From Microglena sp. YARC (lineage: Eukaryota; Chlorophyta; Chlorophyceae; Chlamydomonadales; Chlamydomonadaceae): a DNA stretch of 64,000 bases. Below, in pieces: positions 55,801 through 64,000 of this stretch (the first letter of the stretch is position 1; each line of letters starts with the position of its first letter). The notes below the pieces were generated by a model. It was not told the DNA's origin. It searched no databases and saw only the letters and a list, made by a program, of their open reading frames with translations. The position numbers and the translations under genes were made by a program. Location of the stretch: assembly GCA_022414725.1 (NCBI GenBank), contig CM039466.1:12094348-12158347 (forward strand), given 5' to 3'.

Positions 55801-58800
55801 GAGGGGGGTACATTAAGTGCTTCACAGTTCCGCGTGAATATTGTTACAAGCCATTAGTGTACGCTGTGCGAGCTGCATAGCCACTTTCTGCTTGATCATC
55901 CATTCCCTGCAGGGTGCGTGGTGAATGAAGTGATTTAGGGCATAGCATGACTAGTGTTGCAAGCCACCTTTGTATGCTGGGTATGTGAGCTGCATAGCCA
56001 CTTTCTGCTTGACCCCCATTGCCTGCAAGGTGCGTGGGTAATTAAGTGCTTTACTGCTTTGCGTGTATATTGTCCAAAGCCACACTAGCATGCTGTGTGA
56101 GCTGCATTAATACTAACATTGACAAGCACTGGAGCATGTTCCCCCACCTTGGTTTGAATCTGCAGCTCCAAGTGAATAGCTGACAACGCCCTCTCCTTCA
56201 GCATTTCGTCATCCATCGAGGCCATGGAAGCGGTCACCACAGCAGAGCAAACCCACCTACCCACCCACCCACACTGGAATGCACCCATCCACCGACATAA
56301 AAACATTGATAAGCACTGGAGCGAGTTCCCCCACCTTGGTTCGTATCTGCAGCTCCAAGTAAGGAGCTGACAAGGCCCCCTCCTTCAACATGTCCTCATC
56401 CATCGAGGCCATTGAAGCGGTCACCACAGCAGAGCAAACCCACCTACCCACCTAAGCATACATACACCCCAAAACATTGACGAGCACTGGAGCGTGTTCC
56501 CCCACCTTGGTTCGTATCTGCAGCTCCAAGTAAGGAGCTGACAAGGCCCCCTCCTTCAACATGTCCTCATCCACTGAGGCCATGGAAGCGGTCACCACAG
56601 CGGCACGAATCAAATCCTCGGGAATACAGGCCTGATCAAAGGGTAGGGGGAAGCTGGTCAGCACTTGGGTTTAGGTGGTTAAAGTTTTAAATCAAATCCT
56701 CGGGAATTCAGGCCTGATCAAAGGTCAGGGGAAGCTGGTCAGCACTTAGCTGGTCAGAACTTGGGTTTAGGTGGTTAAGGTTTTAAATCAAATCCTCGGG
56801 AATACAGGCCTGATCAAAGGGTAGGGGGAAGCTGGTCAGCACTTGGGTTTAGGTGGTTAAAGTTTTAAATCAAATCCTCGGGAATTCAGGCCTGATCAAA
56901 GGTCAGGGGAAGCTGGTCAGCACTTAGCTGGTCAGAACTTGGGTTTAGGTGGTTAAGGTTTTAAATCAAATCCTCGGGAATGCAGGCCTGGTCAAAGGGT
57001 GGGGGGAAGCTGGTCAGCACTTGGGTTTAGGTGGCTAAGGTTTTACATCAAATCCTCGGGAATGCAGGCCAGGTCAATGGGTAGGGGGAAGCTGGTCAAC
57101 AATCTGGTTTAGGTGGTTCAGGTTTTTAATCAAATCCTCGGGAATTCAGGCCTGGTCAAAAGGTAGGGGGAAGCTGGTCAGCACTTAGCTGGTCAGCACT
57201 TGGGTTTAGCTGGTTAAGGTTTTAATCAAATAATTGGGAATGCAGGACTGGTCAAAGTACACATGAAGGGATAAACTAGCTAAAGGGAGTAAATTAGGAA
57301 ATGAGTGGAGGTCAATGGTTATGCGGTTCAGAGGCAAGTCGACATCCACAAAAGAAATCAAATTTGATGCTGATGAAAGCGCGTGCGACTGCGGACACAT
57401 GCAACTATTCAATTTCTCGAGCAGTGCAGTTTTCGAGGAGATGTGTCGCTTTCGAGGCTGGTGTCAGTTGGTGTCGGTTGGGCCCTGTCTTTCCCCGTAT
57501 TTGAGACAACCCAGGAAGTGTAACCCCCCTAAAAATCCGCGATGATGGGGGGAGTGAAAAGATACTGATTAGGTTATCACCAGCCCTGCATCCCCGAGGA
57601 TTTGGTGGGAAAAGTGAGATTACACTACAGATTGACAAGGTGTGCCAGCTCAGCATTACCGAGGATTTGGTGGGGAAAGTGAGATTACACTACAGATTGA
57701 CAAGAAGGTGTGCCAGCCCAACATTACCGAGGATTTGGTGGGGAAAGTGAGATTACACTACAGATTGACAAGGTGTGCCAGCTCAGCATCCCCGAGGATT
57801 TGGTGGGGAAAGTGAGATTACACTACAGATTGACAAGAAGGGGTGCCAGCTCAGCATTACCGAGGGTTTGGTGGGGAAAGTGAGATTACACTATAGATTG
57901 ACAAGAAGGTGTGCAAGCCCAGCATTCCCGAGGCCTGGTCAAAGGGTAGGGGGAAGCTGGTCAGCACTTAGCTGGTCAGCACTTGGGTTTAGCTGGTTTA
58001 GGTTTTAAATCAAATCCTAGGGGAGTCAGGCCTGGTCAAAGGGTAGGGTGAAGCTGGTCAGCACTTAGCTGGTCAGGACTTGGTTTCAGTAGTGTGGTGC
58101 AGGGTTCAGGTGGTTTATGTGGTTTAGGTTGAAGTGGTTTAGGGTTTAGGTGGGTAAGGATTGATGTGGTTTTGGTTAAGGTGGTTTAGGTGGTAAAGGA
58201 AAAATAAATGGTGACCAGGTTCCCCCTACCTGGTCAAAGGCATGGGCATTGAACTGAGGCAGTAGACAAAGGGTGACGTGCATGCTCTGGTAGTTTAGGT
58301 GTACGTGGTTCAGGTGGTTCAGGAAAAGAAGTGCTGACCAGGTTCCCCATACCTGGTCAAAGGCATCAGCAGTGAACTTATAGGCTGTAGACAGAGGGAG
58401 CAGAAATGCGTGCTCTAGTAGTTTAGGTTAAGGGTAATAAGTGCGTTCCAGGTTCTCCATACCGTGTCAAAGGCATCCGCAGTCAGGCAGGCAGGAGACA
58501 GGGAGTGAGGTACATGCTCCGGCAGTTTAGATTTACGTGGTTTAGGTGGTTAAGGAAAAGAGGTGCTGACCAGGTTCTACATACCTGGTCAAAGGCATCG
58601 GCATTGAAGTCAGGCAGCAGACAGGAAGTGCAGACATGCATGCTCTGGTAGTTAAGGTTTCCGTGATTTAGGTGGTTTAGGTGGTGAAGGGAAATAAGTG
58701 CTGACCAGGTTCACTCTACTTGGTCAAATGCATGGGCTTTGATTGAGGCAGTTAACACAGGGTGGGGTGCATGCTCTGGTAGTTCAGGTTTACTTGGTTT

Positions 58801-61800
58801 CCGTGGTTTAGGTAGTTAAGGGAAATAAGTGCTGACCAGGTTCATTTCTACTTGGTCAAAGGCATGGGCGTTGAAGTCAGGCAGCAGACACAGCGTGAGG
58901 TGCAGGCTGTAGTAGTTCACGTTTGCTTGGTTTACGTGTTTTAGGTGGTTTAAGAAGATAAGTGCTGACCAGCTTCCCCCTACCTCGTCAAAGGCATCGG
59001 CGTTGAACTGAGGCAGTAGACAGAGAGTGCAGGCATGCATGCTCTAGTAGTTGAGGTTTAGGTGGGTTACGTGCTTCATGAAAATAAGTGCTGGCAGCTT
59101 CCCATAACCTGGTCAAGGGCATCGGCGTTGAATTGAGGCAGTAGAGAGAGAGCGCAGACATACATGCTCTAGTAGTTTTGGTTTACGTGGATTAGGTGGT
59201 TTAGGGAAGTAAGTGCTGGCAGCTGCCCCCTACCTGGTCAAAGGCATCCGCATTGAAGTCAGGCAGTAGACAGGGAGTGAGGCACATGCTCTAGTAGTTT
59301 AGGTTAACGTGGTTAAGGCGGTTTAGGTTGTTAAGGAAAATAAGTGCTGGTAGCTTCCCCCTACCTAGTTAAAGGCATCGGCGTTGAAGTCAGGCAGCAG
59401 ACAGTGAGTGCAGCCATGCATGCTCTGGTAGTTTAGGTTAAGGGAAATAATTGCGTTCCAGGTTCCCCATGCGGACAAACCATGTCAAAGGCATCGGCAT
59501 TGAAGTCAGGCAGCAGACAGAGGGTGCAGACATGCATGCTCTAGTAGTTTAGGCGTACGTGGTCTAGGTGGTATAGGTGGTTAAGGAAAATAAGTGCTGG
59601 TAGCCTCCACATACCCGTCGAAGGCATCGGCATTGAAGTCAGGCAGGAGACTGAGAGTCAGGTGCATGCTCTGGTAGTTTAGGCGTACGTGGTCTAGGTG
59701 ATTTAGCAGGTTAAGGAAAATAAGTGCTGGTAGCCTCCACATAGCCGTCGAAGGCATCGGCATTGAAGTCAGGCAGGAGACTGAGAGTCAGGTGCATGCT
59801 CTGGTAGTTTAGGCGTACGTGGTCTAGGTGGTTTAGGTGGTTAAGGAAAATAAGTGCTGGTAGCCTCCACATAGCCGTCGAAGGCATCGGCATTGAAGTC
59901 AGGCAGGAGACTGAGAGTCAGGTGCATGCTCTGGTAGTTTAGGTTCAGGAGGTCAACGAAAAGAAGTACTCACCAGGTTCTACATACCTGGTCCAGGGCA
60001 TCGGCGTTGAATTGGGGCAGTAGAGAGAGGGTTAGATGGATGCTCTAGAAGTTTAGGTTCACATTGTTTAGGTGGTCCGGGTGGTTAAGGAAAACACGTG
60101 CTGGTTGCTTCCCCCTACCTGGTCAAAGGCATCGGCGTTGAGTTGAGGCGGTAGACAAAGGGCGAGGTGCATGCTCTAGTAGTTTAGGTTTAGGTGGTTT
60201 AGGTGGTTAATGAAAATAAGTGCTGGCAGCTTCCCCTTACCTGGTCAAGGGCATTGACGTTGAATTGGGGCAGTAGAGAGAGAGAGTGCAAACATACATG
60301 CTCTAGTAGTTCAGGTTTACGTGGATTAGGTGGTTTAGGGAAATAAGTGCTTGCAGCTTCCCCTTACCTAGTCAAGGGCATCGGCGTTCAATTGGGGCAG
60401 TAGAGAGAGAGAGTGCAGACATACATGCTCTAGTAGTTTAGGTTTACGTGGATTAGGTGATTTAGGGAAATAAGTGCTGGCAGCTTCCCCTTACCTAGTC
60501 AAGGGCATCGGCGTTGAATTGGAGCAGTAGAGAGAGAGAGTGCAGACATACATGCTCTAGTAGTTTAGGTTTACGTGGATTAGGTGATTTAGGGAAATAA
60601 GTGCTGGCAGCTTCCCCTTACCTACTCAAGGGCATCGGCGTTGAATTGGGGCAGTAGAGAGAGAGAGTGCAGACATACATGCTCTAGTAGTTCAGGTTTA
60701 CGTGGATTAGATGATTTAGGGATATAAGTGCTGACAAGCTTTCCCATACCTGATCAAAGGCATCGGCGTTGAACTGAGGCAGTAGACAAAGGGTGAGATG
60801 CATGCTCTGGTAGCCGTTGGCCTTGGGTTCTGAAATGTAGTCCTTAGTGCGGTCGCACACAGGGGGCCACATGTTCTCTGCCACTTGCTGCACTATGAAG
60901 CAAGCACGCCGTGCTGCCTCCTCTCTCTGTGGCAATGGGGTAAAGGGAGTGGAGTGTGAACGGAAAGGTCTCACTACACATGAAGGATTGAGGTGTAGCG
61001 CTTGGTGCAAGATGTAGTCCTTAGTGCGGTCACACACAGGGGGCCACATGGTCTCTGCCACTTGCTGCACTATGAAGCAAGCGCGCGGCGTCCTGTCTCT
61101 GTGGCGATGGGGTAAAGGGAGTGGAGTGTGACTGGAGAGGTCTCACTACACTTGAAGGATTGAGATGTAGCGCTTGGTGCAATACATAGTGACTGGTGTG
61201 AACGGATACAGGGTGGCACATGCTATCAGCCACTTGCTGCACTATGAAGCAAGCATGCCGCGCTACCTCCTCTCTATGTGGCGATGGGGTGAAGGGGAAT
61301 GGAGTGTGAATAGAGCCTGGACCTGAAAGCTGCCTAGAAGGTACTCTGCATAGCCAGTGAAAAAACTGCACAATGCCCAAGCCATCGATGCCACCCATGC
61401 CATGCTATGCATGCAAGCGAGGCTCACGGGTGGGGGTGGGAATGGGAGGAACGGGGGACAGGGTCGGAGGGGGTGGGGTGTGTGGGGGGGGGACAAATAA
61501 AAGCTTCTTTCCGGGCATTGAGTCCTAGAGATATAATTTGATATTCTTGAGACAGAGACTCATCTCATCTCATCTTACCTCGTATATTGGCAAGTCTTCC
61601 CGCGGTTGCGCAACGGCTCTGATCCCTAGGATGTCGTGTATCTAGTGAACGGCGATATGATATCACATGATGCAGGTAGTCTGTCCAGGCTAAAGATACC
61701 ATTTATATACAATATCATATGATGCAATTCGCATGATATGCTATCCGCTTATATGACTTACCTCGTCTATTGGCAAGTCTTCCCGCGGTTGCACAACGGC

Positions 61801-64000
61801 TCTCATCCCTAGGATATCGTATATCTCCTCCCGCTGCCGCCCCCCGTCTGACATGTTTCCCACGCGCAGTAACTTCTTCATGATAGAAAACAAGGACTTG
61901 GTGCGAGCACGGATCTGCGTGAATGGTATGGGTGGTGGTGAGGGTTAGAGATGTTTGCTTCTTTGTGATAGAAAACAAATAACCAAGGACTTGGTGGGAG
62001 CACAACTCTGCGTGAATGGCATGGGTGGTGGTGAGGGTTAGAGATGTTGGCTTCGGACTCTATGTGAAAGGTATGGGTGGTGGTGAGGGTTAGAGATGTT
62101 GCCTTCGGACTCTATGTGAAAGGTATGGGTGGTGGTGAGGGTTAGAGATGTTGCCTTCGGACTCTATGTGAAATGTATGGGTGGTGGTGAGTGCTAGAGA
62201 TATTTGCTTCATGACATCAAACCAAATCACCAAGGACTGGGTGGGGTTACGACTCTTCGTGAAAGGTATGGGTGGTGGTGAGGGTTAGATATGTTTGCGT
62301 CTACATGATAGAAAACAAATAACCAAGGACTTGGTGGGGTTACGACTCTGTGTGAGGTATGGGTGGGGGTGAAAGCTACAGATGTTTGCGTCTTCATGAT
62401 AGAAAACAAATAACCAAGGACTTGGTGGGAGCACGACTCTTTGTGAAAGGTATGGGTGGTGGTGAGGGTTAGAGATGTTTGCGTCTTCATGATAGAAAAC
62501 AAATAACCAAGGACTTGGTGGGAGCACGGATCTATGTGAAAGGCGCAAGTGGGGTGTAAGGTAAAAAACAAATCCTTCGCGATACACAACAAGAAGTTGG
62601 TGCGGGTGTGAATCTAAGGGCAGTGCATGAGGAGGGTGGTAGTTAGAGGTGTTTGCTCCTTAGTAATAGAAAAAGAGAACTAGGTGGAGGCACGGATCTA
62701 CGTGACAGGCGCAAGTGGGGTGAAAGGTAAAAAACAAATCCTTCCTCGTGATATAAAACAATAAGTTGGTACGGGCGTGAATCTAGGGGCAGTGCATGAG
62801 GAGGGTGGAAGTTAGAGGTGTTTTTTGGCGGAGCCCCCCCTTCTGGAGGGCGGGAGCCCCCAGTGTTACCCCGTAGTCCGTCCGTGCAACCGACCGACCG
62901 ACCGAAACATTGAAGCCTGACACGTCAGCCAACGGTCGCGTAACTAACTGGCTTCGGTCAGCTCCATCGTTGCCGCCTTTCGTTCCGTTGCCAACACACT
63001 CCGCCAATTTTCCGCGTCGCTTGCGACGCTGCATAGGACCTGTCTGCTTAGTTATAGATAATGAGGACTTGGTGGGGGCAAAAATCGACGTGAAAGGCGC
63101 AAGTGGGGTGAAAGGTAAAATACAAATCCTTCTTCGTGATATAAAACAAAGATTTGGTGCGGGCGTGATTCTAGGGGCATTGCATGAGGAGGGTGGAAGT
63201 TTGAGGTGTTTTCTTCTTAGTAATAGAAAACAAGGTCTTGGTGGGGGCAGGAATATATGTGAACGGCATGGGTGGGGGTGAAAGGGAGAAGTTTTTGCTT
63301 CTTAGTAATAGAAAATAATGACTTGCTTTGCTTCTTAGTAATAGAAAACAATGACATGGTTTGATTCTTAGTAATAGAAAACTATTACTTGTTTTGCATC
63401 TTAGTAATAGAAAACAATGACATGGTTTGCTTCTTAGTAATAGAAAGCAATGACTTGGTTTGCTTCTTAGTAATAGAAAACAATGACTTGGGTTGCTTTC
63501 TTAATAATAGAAACAATGTCTCAGTCTGCATGCTCATGATTGGACTGATTATTTTGCAGACCTCTTTGATGTGCAAGTAGGTATTGATCCAAGTCTGGAT
63601 GCTAGGGACTTTGTCCCTCAAGCTGATGGACCTCAGATAGAGGCCGCACCAACGTGGTTATGTCAAGACTTTACCACCCAAGAGGTGTTTTCTGTTCTCC
63701 AATCCCTACGGAAAAACTCCTCCCCCGGGGTAGATGGTATCCCTGCAGAATGGTACAGATTTGCTTCCCACGAGGCCAACTCCCGATTTGTACAAGCTAT
63801 GACTAACCTGTTTAATCTCATCTGGAAGACCTCTTACCCTAGCCAATGGGCTGCAGCTGCCTTGGTACCCGTTCCCAAATCCAAAGGCAGTGTTTATGAC
63901 AAGGACAACTATCGAGGTCTTGCGGTGAGCAACTCCATAGGAAAGATCTTCTCCCTTTGCATGCTACGTAGACTAGATGAATGGTCAGAAGAATTCAACC
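49656..64000 (-). CDS. CRSH: Calcium-dependent RelA/SpoT homologue (CRSH), 3' part of gene
   Basis: Six exons on the minus strand (61762-61914, 60750-60926, 56506-56631, 53932-54097, 51662-51993, 49656-49754) join in phase into 350 residues and a TGA. They carry the (p)ppGpp synthetase core (RTKSLFSIMKK, EEIYDILGMRAVV, RTKDYI...KANGYQSMHL, LELQIRTK, DDRAESGDAAHTAYKGG) and then a canonical EF-hand loop DKDNSGRISVDE. The enzyme transfers pyrophosphate from ATP to GDP/GTP. In plants the CRSH form is plastid-located and activated by Ca2+. The hydrolase part, start codon and any transit peptide lie beyond 64000. A second EF-hand is not clear. Introns are packed with exon-edge arrays. Confidence 0.92.
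49866..49912 (-). repeat. Short dispersed repeat family B, copy
   Basis: On the minus strand it reads CAGCCAGCAATTTGGCTGCT, shared with 51503-51543 and 52795-52835. Confidence 0.6.
49996..50212 (-). repeat. Dispersed 215-bp repeat family A, copy
   Basis: Reverse orientation: GCAGCGTCGCCTGCGACGCT palindrome first, GGGGGGGCTCCGCCAAAAAT last. Inside is a GGAT microsatellite (50124-50145). It lies in the last CRSH intron. Confidence 0.85.
50230..51060. repeat. Tandem repeat of about 120 bp in the last CRSH intron
   Basis: Units carry GTGCAACGCCCTGTATTGTG, GCATACAAAAATGCATACAA and ATGCATTCAAAGGTGTGAAA, about six copies, with more divergence outward. Confidence 0.85.
51066..51195. mobile_element. 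Palindrome-ended MITE-like repeat, copy 1
   Basis: Ends ATATCATATGATG and CGTCATATGATAT are inverted. The interior TATAAATGGTAACTGTAGCC matches the complement of 61670-61710. Confidence 0.65.
51310..51500 (-). repeat. Exon E donor-edge copy
   Basis: Minus text LLMLLEGVGNEAEAGTCESS and PLFSEGDRELGMIL repeats the 3' part of exon E, ending near the donor position, on its 3' side. It is followed by a family B copy (51503-51543). Confidence 0.88.
51662..51993 (-). CDS. CRSH: CRSH exon E (EF-hand)
   Basis: Two bases plus 110 codons. ALFRYLDKDNSGRISVDELR is a complete EF-hand with ligands at loop positions 1, 3, 5, 9 and 12. It is followed by a Gln/Asp/Glu-rich linker and GMTLPEFARFLKK, which resembles the exit helix of a second EF-hand. 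The loop of that second hand is not canonical. Donor AAG/GTGGGT. Confidence 0.9.
52005..52350 (-). repeat. Exon E acceptor-edge array, short units
   Basis: About seven units (38-65 bp) of CCCATCTCTGCAG plus CTGGGCACC (the first bases of exon E), joined to TAAACCCTAAACCC. The acceptor with only 7-9 exon bases is repeated. TTTAGGG telomere motifs are part of the unit. Confidence 0.85.
52550..52720 (-). repeat. Exon E acceptor-edge copies, long units
   Basis: At 52555-52605 the minus strand reads LFCYLDEDKFGRISVNV, a decayed EF-hand loop. At 52671-52713, ACAG plus CTGGGCGCAGCAGCAATAGT repeats the exon E start. Both are upstream of exon E. Confidence 0.85.
52717..52850 (+). repeat. Short dispersed repeat family B, longest copy
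   Basis: Spans GGGGTAGGCCAAATAGGGTA to CCAGCAATTTGGCTGCTCGC and then runs into (AAAT)n at 52848-52905. Parts of it recur at 34040, 49866 and 51503. Confidence 0.65.
52848..52905. repeat. AAAT microsatellite
   Basis: (AAAT)n directly after the family B copy, like a retroposon tail. Confidence 0.9.
52998..53215. repeat. GGTGAT trinucleotide-like microsatellite
   Basis: (GGTGAT)/(GGTGGT) tract in CRSH intron D-E. It encodes poly-His or Met/Val artefacts. Confidence 0.92.
53270..53880 (-). repeat. Exon D donor-edge array
   Basis: Four copies (period about 152 bp) of the 3' part of exon D (KQQAKLTLP-like: AAACAACAGGCAAAGTTGAC) with donor, followed by a shared intron block containing GATTAGCACATGTTTCGTGT. 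All are on the 3' side of exon D. Confidence 0.9.
53932..54097 (-). CDS. CRSH: CRSH exon D (end of synthetase domain)
   Basis: 55 codons plus one base. GMDDRAESGDAAHTAYKGGL follows QIRTK exactly as in the family (A-E-x-G-x-A-A-H). It then has a helix SRQARQLQAWSKELQNRLA. Acceptor CTTGCAG, donor CCTG/GTAATT. Confidence 0.92.
54098..56060 (-). repeat. Exon D acceptor-edge array
   Basis: About 17 copies (70-180 bp spacing, typically 110) of ACCTTGCAG plus GGAATGGATGATCGTGCGGA, some extending through most of the exon (54150-54270, 54515-54630). The text MDDRAE-GDAAHTAY stays readable in many. All are on the 5' side of exon D. Confidence 0.92.
56105..56450 (-). repeat. Exon C donor-edge copies
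   Basis: Two copies (56130-56245, 56325-56440) of the 3' two-thirds of exon C: VVTASMASMDEDMLKEGALS, LELQIRTK plus GTGGGG. They lack the exon 5' end and are followed by CCCACCCACC. Confidence 0.9.
56506..56631 (-). CDS. CRSH: CRSH exon C (helical insert to LELQIRTK)
   Basis: 42 codons, phase 0. It begins ACIPEDLIRAAVVTASMASV and ends SAPYLELQIRTK; E-x-QIRT is the conserved synthetase strand. The acceptor CCTTTGATCAG repeats the last 11 bases of exon B. Donor AAG/GTGGGG. Confidence 0.9.
56640..57270 (-). repeat. Exon C acceptor-edge array with introner terminal repeat
   Basis: About seven copies (period about 80-125 bp) of GTGCTGACCAGCTTCCCCCT, ACC, CTTTGATCAG plus CCTGTATTCCCGAGGATTTG. Each unit holds the intron's 3' terminal inverted repeat, the duplicated target sequence and the first bases of exon C. 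Confidence 0.9.
57550..57930 (+). repeat. Inverted array carrying exon C start
   Basis: Six units of about 68 bp on the opposite strand to the gene: CCCGAGGATTTGGTGGGGAA, AGTGAGATTACACTACAGAT, TGACAAGAAGGTGTGCCAGC. The first words match the start of exon C, inverted with respect to the neighbouring array, which resumes in normal orientation at about 57930. Confidence 0.7.
57930..60735 (-). repeat. Exon B donor-edge array with introner terminal repeat
   Basis: About 20 copies (period about 125 bp) of the 3' part of exon B (NYQSMHLTLSLLPDFNADAF and DQ) plus the donor and the intron's 5' terminal inverted repeat (GGTAGGGGGAAGCTG and CCAGCACTT). All are on the 3' side of exon B. Three consecutive copies near 59600-59930 are nearly identical. 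Confidence 0.93.
60750..60926 (-). CDS. CRSH: CRSH exon B (synthetase core)
   Basis: 59 codons, phase 0: REEAARRACFIVQQVAENMW, then DRTKDYISEPKANGYQSMHL, ending NADAFDQ. KDYI-xxPKxNGYQSxH is the diagnostic RSH synthetase motif. The donor TCAG/GTATGG is formed by an introner-like terminal repeat. Confidence 0.93.
61010..61290 (-). repeat. Exon B acceptor-edge copies
   Basis: Two copies (about 61030-61110 and 61210-61285) of the 5' part of exon B: ACFIVQQVAE, MWPPVCDRTKDYI decaying to HTSHYVLHQALHL. They are preceded by CACTCCCTTTACCCCAT. The second half of the exon is absent. Confidence 0.9.
61570..61645 (-). repeat. Exon A donor-edge copy
   Basis: Minus-strand GACATCCTAGGGATCAGAGC followed by GTTGCGCAACCGCGGGAAGA and donor GTAAG repeats the 3' part of exon A, with a mutated Glu codon before the donor. 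It is on the 3' side. Confidence 0.88.
61648..61745. mobile_element. Palindrome-ended MITE-like repeat, copy 2
   Basis: ATGATATCACATGATGCA and ATATCATATGATGCAAT ends, with interior GGCTAAAGATACCATTTATA complementary to copy 1 at 51066. Confidence 0.65.
61762..61914 (-). CDS. CRSH: CRSH exon A (synthetase start)
   Basis: 51 codons, phase 0 (acceptor CACGCAG, donor GTAAGT). It has IRARTKSLFSIMKKLLRVGN, the conserved RSH basic segment that precedes the synthetase core, and EEIYDILGMRAVVQPRED, the first synthetase strand/helix with the conserved Asp. This is the first exon of the gene visible in the window. Confidence 0.9.
61925..62815 (-). repeat. Exon A acceptor-edge array
   Basis: About ten copies (60-120 bp period) of TTCACGCAG-like acceptor plus TCGTGCTCCCACCAAGTCCT, TGGTTATTTGTTTTCTATCA (the start of exon A: TKSLFSIMK). 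All are upstream of exon A. Confidence 0.9.
62820..63048 (+). repeat. Dispersed 215-bp repeat family A, best-preserved copy
   Basis: TTTTTTGGCGGAGCCCCCCC start, GAGGGCGGGAGCCCCCAG, core CACGTCAGCCAACGGTCGCG, end GCGTCGCTTGCGACGCTGCA. It is inserted within the exon A acceptor-edge array, which continues on both sides. Confidence 0.9.
63050..63515 (-). repeat. Exon A acceptor-edge array, outer part
   Basis: Further copies beyond the family A insertion, ending in eight short units of about 34 bp (TTTTCTATTACTAAGAAGC, from FSIMKK) at 63225-63510, the most reduced form of the exon fragment. Confidence 0.88.
63526..64000 (+). mobile_element. Non-LTR retrotransposon reverse transcriptase, N-terminal part
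   Basis: One frame open to the window edge, from about 63526. It has SLRKNSSPGVDGIPAEWYR (RT motif 1, SPGxDGxPxExY), then WKTSYPSQWAAAALVPVPKS (motif 2, W...A.xxPxxKxG) and DKDNYRGLAVSNSIGKIFS (motif 2a, NYRxIxLxxxxxK). No frameshift in 475 bp. It lies in the presumed upstream intron of CRSH, antisense to it. Whether it is the same family as 6640-7620 cannot be told, because the two parts do not overlap. Confidence 0.9.

Noticed and set aside
58200..60735. Array of alternative (mutually exclusive) CRSH exons
   Set aside because: The copies have the exon 3' part and a donor but no acceptor, so none can be included as a cassette exon.

Overview
The window is nuclear DNA from a eukaryote, most likely a green alga and possibly a prasinophyte. 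Three things point there: genes split into short exons by very long GT-AG introns; a RelA/SpoT homologue with a C-terminal EF-hand (the CRSH type known from plants and green algae); and interstitial plant-type telomere motifs (TTTAGGG). There are no operons, and most of the window is repeat. Species assignment is inference. Most open frames in the repeats are by-products of arrays whose period is a multiple of three.

Layout. 116-6447 (-): Rep/helicase gene of a Helitron, at least six exons, with one break in the helicase. 6640-7620 (+): decayed 3' end of a non-LTR retrotransposon. 7620-9519 and 13382-13770: one 72-bp satellite array split by a 3.86-kb insertion (9520-13381) that carries RNase H-like fragments. 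13770-17407: unassigned, including a GGTCTCGG-rich tract. 17408-18407: exactly 1000 N, a scaffold gap. 18408-24862: 105-bp satellite, indel-ridden except for its last kilobase. 24863-26290: repeats and unassigned DNA. 26807-46743 (-): complete or nearly complete NDR-family AGC protein kinase gene in nine recognised exons. 46744-49655: intergenic. 49656 to beyond 64000 (-): 3' part of a Ca2+-dependent (p)ppGpp synthetase/hydrolase (CRSH), six exons seen, ending at a TGA. 63.53-64.0 kb (+): reverse transcriptase fragment lying antisense upstream of the first visible CRSH exon.

The most interesting signal is in the introns of the two host genes. (1) Nearly every exon is flanked by tandem arrays of its own edge: arrays on the 5' side repeat the acceptor plus the first part of the exon, and arrays on the 3' side repeat the last part of the exon plus the donor. 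I count about a hundred such partial copies around 10 exons of two unrelated genes. (2) Two introns, one in each gene, have related terminal inverted repeats starting GGTATGGGRAAGCT and are bounded by a 9-11 bp duplication of exon sequence that supplies the acceptor AG. This is the signature of DNA-transposon-derived introns (introner elements). Together they suggest that introns here arise from a transposon and then grow by duplication of the exon edge.

Other mobile DNA includes a 2.16-kb non-autonomous LTR-like element with TATCAG/CTGATA termini and a perfect 5-bp target duplication, a 171-bp TA-target MITE whose empty site is present in a neighbouring repeat copy, a 215-bp dispersed family with six copies, and several short families that run directly into microsatellites.
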